64,000 nt of DNA, taken from assembly GCA_016213105.1 (NCBI GenBank), contig JACRBN010000017.1:1-64000 (forward strand), written 5' to 3'. Origin of the DNA: Chloroflexota bacterium. Its GTDB lineage: Bacteria; Chloroflexota; Anaerolineae; Anaerolineales; Villigracilaceae. The notes below the pieces were generated by a model. The model ran no database searches and had not been told where the DNA came from. It worked only from the letters and a program-made list of their open reading frames with translations. Each line of letters opens with the position of its first letter. The stretch's first letter is position 1. Shown here one piece after another: positions 1 through 8,600 of this stretch. The position numbers and the translations under genes were made by a program.

Positions 1-149
1 CCGATTACAAGAACCTGCTGGCCTCCACCGGCGAAGCCTCCGCTGCCGACCTGGCCGACCGCTTCGGCATCGACATCCGCACGCGCAAGTTCTGGGATGA
101 CAGCCTGGCCATCATTGGCAAGCGCATCGACCGTTATTGCGCGATCTAA
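1..149 (+). CDS. M3 family oligoendopeptidase, C-terminal end (partial)
   Basis: Reading frame open from the window edge (first full codon at 3) to TAA at 147-149. The 48 visible residues include LLASTGEASAADLADRFGID and a WDDSLAIIGKRID tail. This resembles the C-terminal helices of M3 (thimet/PepF-like) oligoendopeptidases, where an 'LL..G.....DL....GID....FW...L..I...ID' pattern is usual. The zinc site lies outside the window, so activity cannot be judged. A second, complete M3 peptidase is encoded at 24718-26436. The call rests on the C-terminal pattern only. Confidence 0.6.
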   Translation, partial: DYKNLLASTGEASAADLADRFGIDIRTRKFWDDSLAIIGKRIDRYCAI

Positions 150-156
150 CCAACAC

Positions 157-183
157 GCAGCGCAAGATGCCATCTTGCGCTGC
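157..183. repeat. Short perfect hairpin, TGCCA-type
   Basis: GCAGCGCAAGATG (157-169) and CATCTTGCGCTGC (171-183) are perfect complements around one base. It sits between the M3 peptidase stop and the rhodanese start. The core GCGCAAGATGCCATCTTGCGC closely resembles the hairpin at 10314-10334. There is no T-run, so it is more like a REP-type repeat than an intrinsic terminator. Confidence 0.6.
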
Positions 184-202
184 ATCCTAGTTTGGATTGA
201 CC

Positions 203-715
203 ATGAAAAAAACATTCACCAAGAAAGTCCTGGTTCTGGCGGCCCTGCTCCTGCTGCTGGCGACCACGGCCTGCAAGAAGGACGCCTACCCCAATCCGTA
301 TCCCAACCCCACGGCGCGTCAATCCACGCCGACGCTGGCTCCCACCGTCCAGCCGACGGCCACGCTCTTCGTGATGCCCGCCTCGGAGGATGCCGTTCCG
401 CGCATCAGCATCGAGGATGCCAAGGCAGCCTTGGACGCCGGGACCGCCATCTTCATTGATGTGCGCGGCACTGAAAATTACAACCTGGTGCATATCCCCG
501 GCGCGCTCGAGCTTTCGATGGATCAATACGAAACAGGCCTGGCGGATGTCGACCGCGACGCGCTGATCATCACCTACTGCACCTGAACGAACGAGCACAC
601 GAGCGCCGGTGCGGCGTTCATCCTGTACCAGCAAGGCTTTACCCGCGTCTACGCCCTCCTGGGCGGGTTGAATGTCTGGATCGCCGCGGGTTACCCGACC
701 GAATCAAATCCATGA
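203..715 (+). CDS. Rhodanese-like lipoprotein, candidate selenoprotein (in-frame TGA at 584-586)
   Basis: From ATG 203 (GGA 6 nt upstream; a TTG at 197 is the alternative) the protein has a lipoprotein-type signal ending near TTAC, a Thr/Pro linker and a rhodanese domain with IDVRGTENYNLVHIPGA. TGA at 584-586 would end it at YCT. The same frame continues with TNEHTSAGAAFILYQQGF and ALLGGLNVWIAAGYP, the normal second half of a rhodanese, to TGA 713-715. That stop overlaps the next ATG (ATGA, 712-715). The TGA falls where homologues of the 'YCxCPNEHTSA' type carry a second Cys, giving Cys126-Thr-Sec128. A SECIS-like hairpin follows at 601-619. Likely an envelope sulfurtransferase or redox protein. 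The alternative is a simple nonsense mutation or sequencing error. Confidence 0.72.
601..619 (+). promoter_or_regulatory. Candidate bacterial SECIS hairpin
   Basis: GAGCGCCG (601-608) pairs with CGGCGTTC (612-619) as an 8-bp stem with one G-U pair. The apical loop is the 3-nt GTG (609-611). The stem begins 14 nt, and the loop 22 nt, after the in-frame TGA at 584-586. Known bacterial SECIS elements have a small apical loop with a G (often GU) at its start, roughly 16-37 nt after UGA. The fit is good, but a hairpin in GC-rich coding sequence can arise by chance. Confidence 0.6.
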
Positions 716-1080
716 CGATTTACGCCCTCGGCCACGTGCAACTGTCCATGCCGGCCGGGCAGGAGGAGCGGGCGCGCGCGTTCTATATTTCCCTGCTGGG
801 ATTCAGCGAAGTCCCCAAGCCTGCCGAGCTTGCCAAACGCGGCGGCGCCTGGTTCGAGCAGGGAGCGGTGAAGCTGCACCTGGGCATCGAGGCGGATTTT
901 CGTCCCCTCCAAAAGGCGCATCCTGCCTTCCTGGTGGATGACCTGTCCATGTTGATTGCCCGCCTCCAGGCCAATAGCTGCGACGTGGACACCTCCCAGC
1001 CGCCCCTGGATGGTTATTGCCGCGCGCACGTGTTCGACCCCTTTGGGAACCGACTGGAACTGATGGAGAAAGTTGGATGA
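712..1080 (+). CDS. VOC (glyoxalase/bleomycin-resistance fold) family protein
   Basis: A 122-residue single VOC module: GHVQLSMPAGQEERARAFY at the start (first beta strand with the metal-site His), LGF, a central 'HLGIE' strand, then HPAFLVDD and a C-terminal VFDPFGNRLELME. These are hallmarks of small glyoxalase/extradiol-dioxygenase-like proteins. His and Glu at the usual metal positions are visible. The substrate is unknown. ATG 712 overlaps the rhodanese stop by ATGA and its own TGA overlaps the cupin ATG (1077), so the three genes are translationally coupled. This coupling supports read-through of the upstream TGA. Confidence 0.85.
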   Translation: MTIYALGHVQLSMPAGQEERARAFYISLLGFSEVPKPAELAKRGGAWFEQGAVKLHLGIEADFRPLQKAHPAFLVDDLSMLIARLQANSCDVDTSQPPLDGYCRAHVFDPFGNRLELMEKVG

Positions 1081-1388
1081 ACGAACCCCGCATTTCGCCC
1101 TGGACCTCCAGACTGCCCCCGTCCGAGACGGCGCTTCGGCGTCTGTTGGCGGAGGAGAATCTCCCGGCCTACGCCTGGTCCAACGGCCCATACGATCTCT
1201 ATGCCCCGCACACCCACGAGTATGACAAGGTGATTTACGTGGTGCGCGGTTCGATCACCTTCCAGTTGATCGAGCTGGGCACCTGGTACGTGCTCAACCC
1301 TGGCGACCGCCTCGACCTGCCCGCCGGCACTGTCCACGCCGCGGAGGTGGGCGCGGAGGGCGTCGTTTGCCTGGAGGCACATCGATAA
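1077..1388 (+). CDS. Small cupin-domain protein
   Basis: 103 residues from ATG 1077, chosen because it overlaps the VOC stop (ATGA) and because the earlier in-frame TTG lies inside the VOC gene. The conserved cupin pattern is present: HTHEYDKVIYVVRG (motif 1, two His and a downstream Glu), then NPGDRLDLPAGTVHAAEVG (motif 2). It folds as a single double-stranded beta-helix, probably metal binding. Function is not deducible. It is the last gene of the operon, followed by an intrinsic terminator at 1425. Confidence 0.85.
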   Translation: MNEPRISPWTSRLPPSETALRRLLAEENLPAYAWSNGPYDLYAPHTHEYDKVIYVVRGSITFQLIELGTWYVLNPGDRLDLPAGTVHAAEVGAEGVVCLEAHR

Positions 1389-1424
1389 CGGGACCCGCTT
1401 ACGGTCCAGGACCAAAATGAAAAA

Positions 1425-1458
1425 CGGACGCGCTCATCGGCGCGTCCGCTTTTTTTTT
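1425..1458 (+). terminator. Intrinsic terminator after the rhodanese-VOC-cupin operon
   Basis: CGGACGCGC (1425-1433) pairs with GCGCGTCCG (1440-1448), loop TCATCG, followed by CT and a run of eight or more T. It lies 37 nt after the cupin stop. Confidence 0.9.
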
Positions 1459-1460
1459 CT

Positions 1461-1515
1461 GGACTGCGGACTTTAGTCCGCATTTACAGAGGGCGCAGAC
1501 TGAAGTCTGCACTCC
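1461..1515. repeat. Double-hairpin intergenic repeat, copy 1
   Basis: Two small palindromes in tandem, GCGGACTTTAGTCCGC (1466-1481) and GCAGACTGAAGTCTGC (1495-1510), flanked by GGACT on the left and ACTCC on the right. Related elements lie at 23319, 47627 and 49322, with a single-hairpin form at 20696. It sits between two convergent genes. Confidence 0.75.
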
Positions 1516-1518
1516 GGG

Positions 1519-2817
1519 TTAGGCGTTGCCGGTCAACCAGCCGCGCAGTTCCATGGCCTTGACCACACGCGAGATGGCGACCATGTAAGCCGCATCGCGC
1601 ATGTAGACGCCTTCCTTCTCGCTCATTTCGAGCACGCCGTGGAAAGCGGAGGTCATCTTCTGGTCGAGCTTCTGCAGCACTTCGTCCTTGGGCCAGTAGA
1701 AGTTCATGTCGTTCTGGACCGATTCGAAGTAGGAGGTGGTCACGCCGCCGGCGTTGCACAGGAAGTCGGGGATGTTGAAGATCTTGTTGGCCTTGAAGAA
1801 GTCGTCGGCCTCGGGGGTGGTGGGGCCGTTCGCGCCTTCCGCGACGATCTTGACGCGGCTGGACATCTTCTTGATGGTGTCGGCGTTGACGTGGCCTTCG
1901 ATGGCCGCGGGGATCAACACGTCGGCTTCGTAGGTGATCCAGGCGTCGCCGTCCTCGACCTTGTAGCCGGCCTTCTCAGCCTTGGCCTGGTCGATGGTGC
2001 CGTACTCGTCCACGATGGAGAGCAGGAAGTGCGGGTCGATGCCGCCGACCTTGCTGTAGGTGAAGGATTTCTTGGCATGGCGGTCGTAGCAGGAGACGCA
2101 GGCGACGGTGCCGCCGAGCATTTCCACGAAGCCGATGGCCGCGTACTGGGCCACGTTGCCGAAGCCTTCGATGGCCGCGACGGATTTGGTCGAGTCCATC
2201 TTGAGGTGCTTCATGGCTTCGCGCACTGTGTAGATCACGCCGTAGCCGGTCGCTTCGGTGCGGCCCAGGGAGCCGCCGCCGCCAAGCGGCTTGCCGGTGA
2301 ACACACCGGGGGTGTACTGGCCGACCAGGCGGGAGTACTCATCCATCATCCAGCCCATCATCTGGGGGGTGGTGCCAACATCGGGGGCCGGCACATCATT
2401 GCGCGGGCCGATGTTCTTCCACATGGAGCGCACCCAACCGCGGCACAGTTCTTCCTTCTCGTTGACGGTCAGCGTGGAGGGATCCACGATGATGCCGCCC
2501 TTGCCGCCGCCCAACGGGATGTCGGCCACGGCGCACTTCCAGGTCATCCAGGTGGCCAGGGCGCGGACGGTGTCCATCGTCTCGGCCGGGTGGAAGCGGA
2601 TGCCGCCCTTGTTGGGGCCGCGGGCGTCGTTGTGTTGAACGCGATAGCCCTGGAAGACGCGCAGCGAGCCGTCATCCATGCGAACGGGAATGCGGAAGGA
2701 ATACTCCCGCATGGGCCAGCGCAGTACTTCGGCGATGCCAGGGTCGAGGTTCAACTGCTTGGCAACACCATCGAACTGCTTCTGCGCCATTTCAAAGGCA
2801 TTGATTGGTCCGGACAT
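1519..2817 (-). CDS. gdhA: Glu/Leu/Phe/Val dehydrogenase (glutamate dehydrogenase)
   Basis: A 432-residue enzyme of the usual hexameric GDH length. It interconverts glutamate with 2-oxoglutarate and ammonia using NAD(P). Visible elements are the substrate region GPNKGGIRFHP, the catalytic lysine motif PLGGGKGGI (about residue 105), NDVPAPDVGT, and the Rossmann loop IEGFGNVA (about 215). ATG 2817 is preceded by AGGAGA. It is encoded alone, between the repeat at 1461 and the hairpin at 2860. Cofactor preference cannot be read safely. Confidence 0.95.
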   Translation of the reverse strand: MSGPINAFEMAQKQFDGVAKQLNLDPGIAEVLRWPMREYSFRIPVRMDDGSLRVFQGYRVQHNDARGPNKGGIRFHPAETMDTVRALATWMTWKCAVADIPLGGGKGGIIVDPSTLTVNEKEELCRGWVRSMWKNIGPRNDVPAPDVGTTPQMMGWMMDEYSRLVGQYTPGVFTGKPLGGGGSLGRTEATGYGVIYTVREAMKHLKMDSTKSVAAIEGFGNVAQYAAIGFVEMLGGTVACVSCYDRHAKKSFTYSKVGGIDPHFLLSIVDEYGTIDQAKAEKAGYKVEDGDAWITYEADVLIPAAIEGHVNADTIKKMSSRVKIVAEGANGPTTPEADDFFKANKIFNIPDFLCNAGGVTTSYFESVQNDMNFYWPKDEVLQKLDQKMTSAFHGVLEMSEKEGVYMRDAAYMVAISRVVKAMELRGWLTGNA

Positions 2818-2859
2818 GGTTTTCTCCTAGGAGATAGTGGTGGATTGTGGCGAAAATAT

Positions 2860-2889
2860 AAGCGGGCAGCCCGGTACGGGTGCCCGCTT
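2860..2889 (-). terminator. GC-rich hairpin upstream of gdhA
   Basis: AAGCGGGCA (2860-2868) pairs with TGCCCGCTT (2881-2889), with a further CCCG/CGGG inside. On the minus strand it is followed by ATATTTT. It could end transcription from the gene at 3053-4777 or act as an attenuator in the gdhA leader. The remaining sequence to 3052 shows no gene. Confidence 0.55.
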
Positions 2890-3052
2890 TTATTTCAGAC
2901 TATGTACTGCCAGATGATCATATTATGTTACCTGTCAGACAACTCTGCTCAAGATTAACCGATAAGCAATCCAAAGTCAATATGACAAAACTCCACTCCT
3001 TTGTTGGAAAAATTGTGATGAATCTCACGAAAGTGGGCCAGGCTGTGAACAT

Positions 3053-4777
3053 TTAGGATACCCACAGGTCGACGGCGTCGTAAATCCACCACTCTCCGCT
3101 GGCACTTCTCTGCAGGTAGTAGAACAACCCATGCCCGCACAGTGGGCCGCAGGAGGCTCCGACGTAGATTTTTGCAGATCGAAGATCCTTGCCGATTTCA
3201 AGGATGCCAAAATCGTAGCTTCCCCAGGCAAAAATATCCGACTGCGGGTCATTCATGTAGATTTGCTCATATTCATCTATGGCTTTTTGCATATCCTCGA
3301 CTTTGGTGAGCTGATTATCGGCATACCACCACACGGAAATAGGATGATCTGAATCGATGTAGGACCACGAGTCATTAGAATTTTCTTTAGGCGGGGAGTA
3401 AACAATAATATTTGCTTGTGGGGCGGCATCCACCCAGGGCATACCGCTGGATTCTATGTAATTGGCTGTCCCGCCGATCTCATTGGTCACAATGAAATCC
3501 AGGACAAAAGAGATGATTTCCTCCCGGGCGGCATCTTCGTCGGCAGGGAGGCCGGCTCCTTCTGGAGGGGTGTAAGTTAGTGCCTGATCATATGAATAGA
3601 TCATGGCCTGTCCGCCCTGAATGAGGAGCAGTTCATTATTGGGCAATTTTTGCAGCAGGCCAGGGATGCCAGGCTTGTACACTTCCTGTTCCCATAAGAG
3701 TTTCCCGTTTTGGTCAAAAGCCATGAACTGCGCGCGGGAGCTTATCGCATAGATCGTTCCATCTTCCTGAGTGACGATGGAAACAACCCTGCCGACCTCG
3801 GGGTTGGACTCGCTTTGCCACAGGAGTTTTCCATCTTCGATGGCCACTGCTTGAAACAGGCCGTTATCGTGAGCAACGTAGAGAAAATCGCCACCATCAT
3901 ACAACAGGTTATATTGAATTCTTTTATCAGCATCCAGGTCCTTCCACTTGAAGCTCCAGACATCTGTGCAATCGGATTTAATGGCTTTGATGCTTTTCTC
4001 ATCGACCGCATAGATCAACAGATCGTCCGGCCCAACAACCAATTGGGTGACCGGTTTTTTTGTCTTGCATTGGAGTACTTCCTCGCCTGTAGAAGTCTGA
4101 ACAGCAATGACCTCGTTGTTCCACCACCCCCACCTGACGATGCCCCCGTTGGATAAAAAGGCGTGATCTTCCCAACGGTCAATCAATGAAATCGAGAAAT
4201 TTTCCACAGTACCGTCTGGGGCAAGACGATATATTTTATTGTCGAATGTTTTGCTCTCGCGATCAATGGTTTCCAGATAGATAGACCCATCTGGGCCAAC
4301 AGTTGGGAATGAAACAATGCGCGAGTCCGCCTTAAACCTCATGGTTTGTTTACCGCTGGTGTCCACTGCCAGGACTTGATCCTGGTCGTCGACCAGGTAG
4401 ATTGTCTTTTCATCCGGTGAAAGGAATGGCGTAGACGCAAATTCGTAATCCCCTTTGTAGTTCCACAATTCTGTCCCGTTCACATCGACGGCATGCAACG
4501 TTCCCGTCGTGTCGACCAGGTATATGACACCTTTGGAATCAGCAATGCCACCAACGATATTGGCGCCTTCCTGTGGCCAGATCATTCCCAGATGGATCAT
4601 CTCGCTTTTGACTTCAACCTCAACCGTCGATGTGGGTTGGGGCGTTGAAGTAGGGGGCCGGGTCGCCGTACTGGATGGGACGGGCGTTTCGGTCTGTATC
4701 GGTTGAAGACCTTCACAGGCTGAAACCAGCAGCATGACCAGGCTGAGCAGGAGTGCGGTTGTCGATTTCTTTATCAT
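3053..4777 (-). CDS. PQQ-like beta-propeller lipoprotein, unknown function
   Basis: 574 residues from ATG 4777, which follows GGAGGAAACC; the earlier in-frame GTG is inside that ribosome site. A signal peptide ends in a lipobox (LLVSAC) and is followed by a Thr/Pro-rich linker. Repeats such as GVIYLVDTTGTLHAVDVNG, KTIYLVDDQDQVLAVDTSG and GTIYAISSRAQFMAFDQNG are typical outer strands of a PQQ-type propeller (about residues 65-400). A C-terminal domain (about 420-574) has no recognisable family. It is expected on the outer face of the membrane. Base composition is visibly AT-richer than neighbours, suggesting later acquisition. Function unknown. Confidence 0.85.
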   Translation of the reverse strand: MIKKSTTALLLSLVMLLVSACEGLQPIQTETPVPSSTATRPPTSTPQPTSTVEVEVKSEMIHLGMIWPQEGANIVGGIADSKGVIYLVDTTGTLHAVDVNGTELWNYKGDYEFASTPFLSPDEKTIYLVDDQDQVLAVDTSGKQTMRFKADSRIVSFPTVGPDGSIYLETIDRESKTFDNKIYRLAPDGTVENFSISLIDRWEDHAFLSNGGIVRWGWWNNEVIAVQTSTGEEVLQCKTKKPVTQLVVGPDDLLIYAVDEKSIKAIKSDCTDVWSFKWKDLDADKRIQYNLLYDGGDFLYVAHDNGLFQAVAIEDGKLLWQSESNPEVGRVVSIVTQEDGTIYAISSRAQFMAFDQNGKLLWEQEVYKPGIPGLLQKLPNNELLLIQGGQAMIYSYDQALTYTPPEGAGLPADEDAAREEIISFVLDFIVTNEIGGTANYIESSGMPWVDAAPQANIIVYSPPKENSNDSWSYIDSDHPISVWWYADNQLTKVEDMQKAIDEYEQIYMNDPQSDIFAWGSYDFGILEIGKDLRSAKIYVGASCGPLCGHGLFYYLQRSASGEWWIYDAVDLWVS

Positions 4778-4834
4778 GGTTTCCTCCACTTTGTTGGGAT
4801 TCAGTGTGTTATTGGATGCTCTTGTTTTCTTGTT

Positions 4835-5611
4835 CTACACGTATTTTGGCCGGCGCTTTTCCAGAAAGGCCGCCACGCCCTCTTTGTGCTCGGGGTTGTG
4901 ACTGGCGACTTCCTGGACCTGGCCTTCGTATTCGAGGACTTCTTCCAGGTTGGGATACATGGCGCGGTTGAAGGCGCGCTTGGTCAGGCCATAGGCTCCC
5001 ACCGGACCCTGGGCCAGCATCGCCGCGATCTGGGCGGTTTCCGCGCCGAAAGCCTCGGCGGGGACCACGCGGTTGACCAGGCCCCAGTCCAGGGCTTTCT
5101 GGGCGGGGATGGGAGCGTTCGAGAAGGTGAACTCGGCGGCGCGTCCCAGGCCGATCAGGGCTGGCAGCAGCAGCGAGACGCCTGAATCGGGCGCGAGGGC
5201 AATGCCGTTGAAGCCGACCACGAAATTGGCGGTCTCGGAGGCGATGCGCAGGTCACAGGCCAGGGCAATCCCCAACGAGGCGCCCGCGCACGGCCCATTG
5301 ACCGCCGCGATGACCGGCTTCTCGATCTGGCGCAGCAGCAGGATCAGCGGATTGTAGGTCACGCGCAGGTGTTCCAGATACGAGAGCGACTCGCCGCCTG
5401 AGCGCATCTCCTCGATATCCTGTCCCGCGCTGAAGACGCGCCCCGCGCCGGTCAACACGATGACGCGCACCTCGGGATTTTTGGCCGCCTCGCGCAGGGC
5501 CTTGAGCAGGTCGGCGGTCAGCGCGGCGTTGAATGCGTTGGCGCGCTCGGGGCGGTTGAGGGTCAGGGTCAGGACATGGGATTGGAGGGTGGAGAGAAGC
5601 TGGGTGGACAC
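4835..5611 (-). CDS. Enoyl-CoA hydratase/isomerase family protein (PaaG-like)
   Basis: 258-residue crotonase. The oxyanion-hole segments FSAGQDIEEM and NGPCAGASLGIALACDLRIAS are clear. At the position of the second catalytic acid it has APDSG, with Asp rather than Glu, as in PaaG/PaaB-type isomerases. The C-terminal EHKEGVAAFLEKRRPKY is also typical of that subgroup. It may act in fatty-acid or phenylacetate-type CoA metabolism, but no other genes of such a pathway are present. It lies 32 nt downstream of the cyclase gene and may be cotranscribed with it. Confidence 0.88.
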   Translation of the reverse strand: MSTQLLSTLQSHVLTLTLNRPERANAFNAALTADLLKALREAAKNPEVRVIVLTGAGRVFSAGQDIEEMRSGGESLSYLEHLRVTYNPLILLLRQIEKPVIAAVNGPCAGASLGIALACDLRIASETANFVVGFNGIALAPDSGVSLLLPALIGLGRAAEFTFSNAPIPAQKALDWGLVNRVVPAEAFGAETAQIAAMLAQGPVGAYGLTKRAFNRAMYPNLEEVLEYEGQVQEVASHNPEHKEGVAAFLEKRRPKYV

Positions 5612-5643
5612 GAATCATCCTTTTTGGGGAATTGTACAACACT

Positions 5644-8600
5644 TCAGTCCAGGCGGTATTCCAGGATGGCGCGATTCACGGGGACATTGAGAAAGGCCGC
5701 GCGCATTTCGGGGTGGCTGATGCGTCCCGCCTGTTCGCCCAGCACGCGTTGGGCCTGTTCGAGCAGCGCGGATGCCCGCGGGTCGTTCAGGGCGTGCAGC
5801 GCACGGATGCAGGCCAGGTAGGCGCGCATGGGTTCGTTGGCCATTTCAAGGTAGGGACGGTCGCGCAGGGCGGCCAGCGCTTCTTCCATCTCCGCGTGTA
5901 CTTCCGGCAGGCGTCCGTGAAGATGGTGCAGGGCCAACAGTCCGCAGATGGATTCGATGTACAGCGGGATTTGCCCGATCTCGCGCCGCAGCGTCAGCGC
6001 CTCGCGATAGTGTGCGGCAGCTTCCTCGAAGCGTCCCAGCGCGGTTTGGATGTTGCCCAGGTTGGTGAGGGCGTAGGCCTGGACGTAGCGGTTGTTGAGG
6101 GAACGGGCGATCTCCAGCGCCGCGGTGGATTGATCCAACGCAAGCTGCTGCTGTCCGCGCGCGTGGTTGATCTGTCCGTAGTGCGAGAGGGCCATGCCCT
6201 CCGAACGCAGGTTCCCAATCTCCCTGTAGACGGCCAGGGCCTGCTCCAGGCGTTGGGCGGCGGACTCAAAGTCTCCGACGCTGTTGTCCACCAGCCCCAG
6301 GTTGAGGATGGCGTTGCCCGCGTAGAAGCGCTGTCCGACCTTTTCGCTGATTTCCAGCGATTGCTGGAAGAAGAGTTGGGCATTCCACAAGTCGCCCTGA
6401 TCCGAGTAGTTGGCGCCGATGTTGCCGAGCAGCATACTCTCGCCCTCGCGGTCGCCGATCAGGCGGCACAGGTCGATGCCGCGCTGGAAGCAGGCCTCGG
6501 AACTGGGATAATCGCCCAACTCGGCCTGGACGCTGCCCAGGCGGTTGAGCATCTCGATCTCCAGGCGCTGCTGCCCGCCGATCTCTGCCGCAATGGATAA
6601 GGCCTGTTCGATGGAAACGCGGCCCGACTGGAGGTTGCCTTCGAAATACTGGCAGGAGCCCAGGCTGGACAGGGCGCGGGCCTCACTGAGGCGCAGCCCG
6701 TTCTGGCGGCTGATCTCGATGCCCTGCTGCAAGACCTGCACGGCCTGGTCGGAATTGCCCTGGTAGACGAGGGTCTGGCCCCACAGGGTGAGTCCGTCGG
6801 CCTGGCCCTGTGTGTCGCCAGCCTCTTGCGCCAGGCGCACCGCCGTCCCGGCGTGGAGGATGGCTTGCGGGTACTGGCTGGTCAGCATGGCGTGGTTGGC
6901 CTGCCGCAGCGCCGCCGTGACGCGCTGTTGCAGGCTGCCCTGCGCGGCCAGTCCCGCCATCTCCTCCAGATCATGGGATTGGGCCTCGCGCTGCCCCAGG
7001 GTGTTGTAAACCTTTTCGCGCGCAACCAGGATGTCAAAGCGCGGGCCGGAACGGTTTGGCGGAGTCAGGTCGAGGGCGCGGCCCAGGTGGCGCAGGGCCT
7101 CCTGGTTGGAATATTTGTTGGCGGCGTGGATGCCTGCTTTGAGGAAGTAAACGGCGGCCCGCTCCGCATCGTTGGCCGCCTCCAGGTGGACGGCGATCAC
7201 GCTGTCGAATTCATCCGACCATTCCGCCGAGTGTTGGAGGTACCATTCGGCGGCCAGGCGGTGATACAGCCGCCGCTTGCGCAGCAGGGTGGTCTCGTAG
7301 GCCACGTCGCGCAGGATGGAGTGTTTGAAGATGTATTCGAGGGTTTCCTCGAAGCGCGATATCTTTTGATGAAAGACCAGTTCGCGCATCTCCAGATTGT
7401 TGAGGCTTTCGTTCAAATCGACGGGCTGGGGTTGGGGCAATTGCCTGCCCATGTATTGCAGGGCGCTCTGCCAGAAGGTGCGCCCCACCACCGAGGCCTG
7501 CTGCAATAGCTCGTTTTCGGCGGGGGGCAGGTTCTCCAGGCGGGTTTGCAGCACCTCCATCAGCGAGGAGGGGATATGCCATTGCAATGCGCGCCCGTCG
7601 GCGATGCGCCATTCGCTGCCTTCTGTGAGGATGACCCCATCCTCCATCAGCATCTTGATCAGTTCCTCGACGTAGAAGGGGTTGCCGTCCGATTGGGCGG
7701 CAATGGCCTGGCGCAGTTCGGGCGGGAGGTTGCGCACGCGGCTGAGCAGGCTGTCCACCAGCGCGAGGCAATCGGCCTGGTCGAGCGGCCCCAGGTCGAT
7801 GCGGACTTGGCGGGGCTGCTCCAGCCAGGCGGGGAATTGCTCAGCCAGCGCGGGGCGGGCCGTGGCCAACAGGAAGAGGCTCGCCCCGTCCGTTTCGCGC
7901 AGCAATTGCTGGATGAATTCCAGCGAACTGCGGTCGGCCCAGTGCAGATCGTCCAGCGAGATGACCAGCGGACGCTGGGCGGCCAGGGCCTGGAAATACT
8001 CAAGCAGGTAGCGCAGGCCGCGGTCGCGCACCTGGCGCGCATCCGTCAGGGCGGCCTGGATGTGCGGGCTGGCGCGCAGGTCAAAGCCGAGCAGGTAGCC
8101 GATGAAGTCGGCCTTCATCCCGCCTTCGGGGTCATCCAGCACCGCCTGGATGCCGTTCGACAGTTTGGCGCGGGCCTGCTCGGTCGGGTCACTTTCCTGG
8201 ATCTCGAAGCGGCGCATGAACAGGTCGCGCAGGAAGGAGTAGGGCGAATGTTGGATGCTCGGATGTGAGCGCGCCCGGAAATAGGTGATGCGCTGCGGGA
8301 GCAGGTCGAGCCAGTCTTCCACCTCGAATAGCAGGCGCGACTTGCCGATGCCCGCCTCGCCCACCAGGGTGACGGCCATGCCGCGCGCTTGGGCGACGGC
8401 GGATTCGAAGCATTGCTTGATGTCGTCCAACTGGGGGCGGCGTCCGACCAGGGGCGGGATGCCGCCCTCCAGTCCGCGCGTCAACGAGCGGAAGGGACGC
8501 TCCCGCCGCCGCAGGACGCGGTAGGCTTGCACCACTTCGTTCCGCCCCTTGAGCTGCAGCGCCTCAGTTTCCTCCACCTCGAAGATGCCGCGGATGTGAC

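Noticed and set aside
1639-2958. 439-codon plus-strand frame opposite gdhA
   Set aside because: Antisense shadow of a clear glutamate dehydrogenase.
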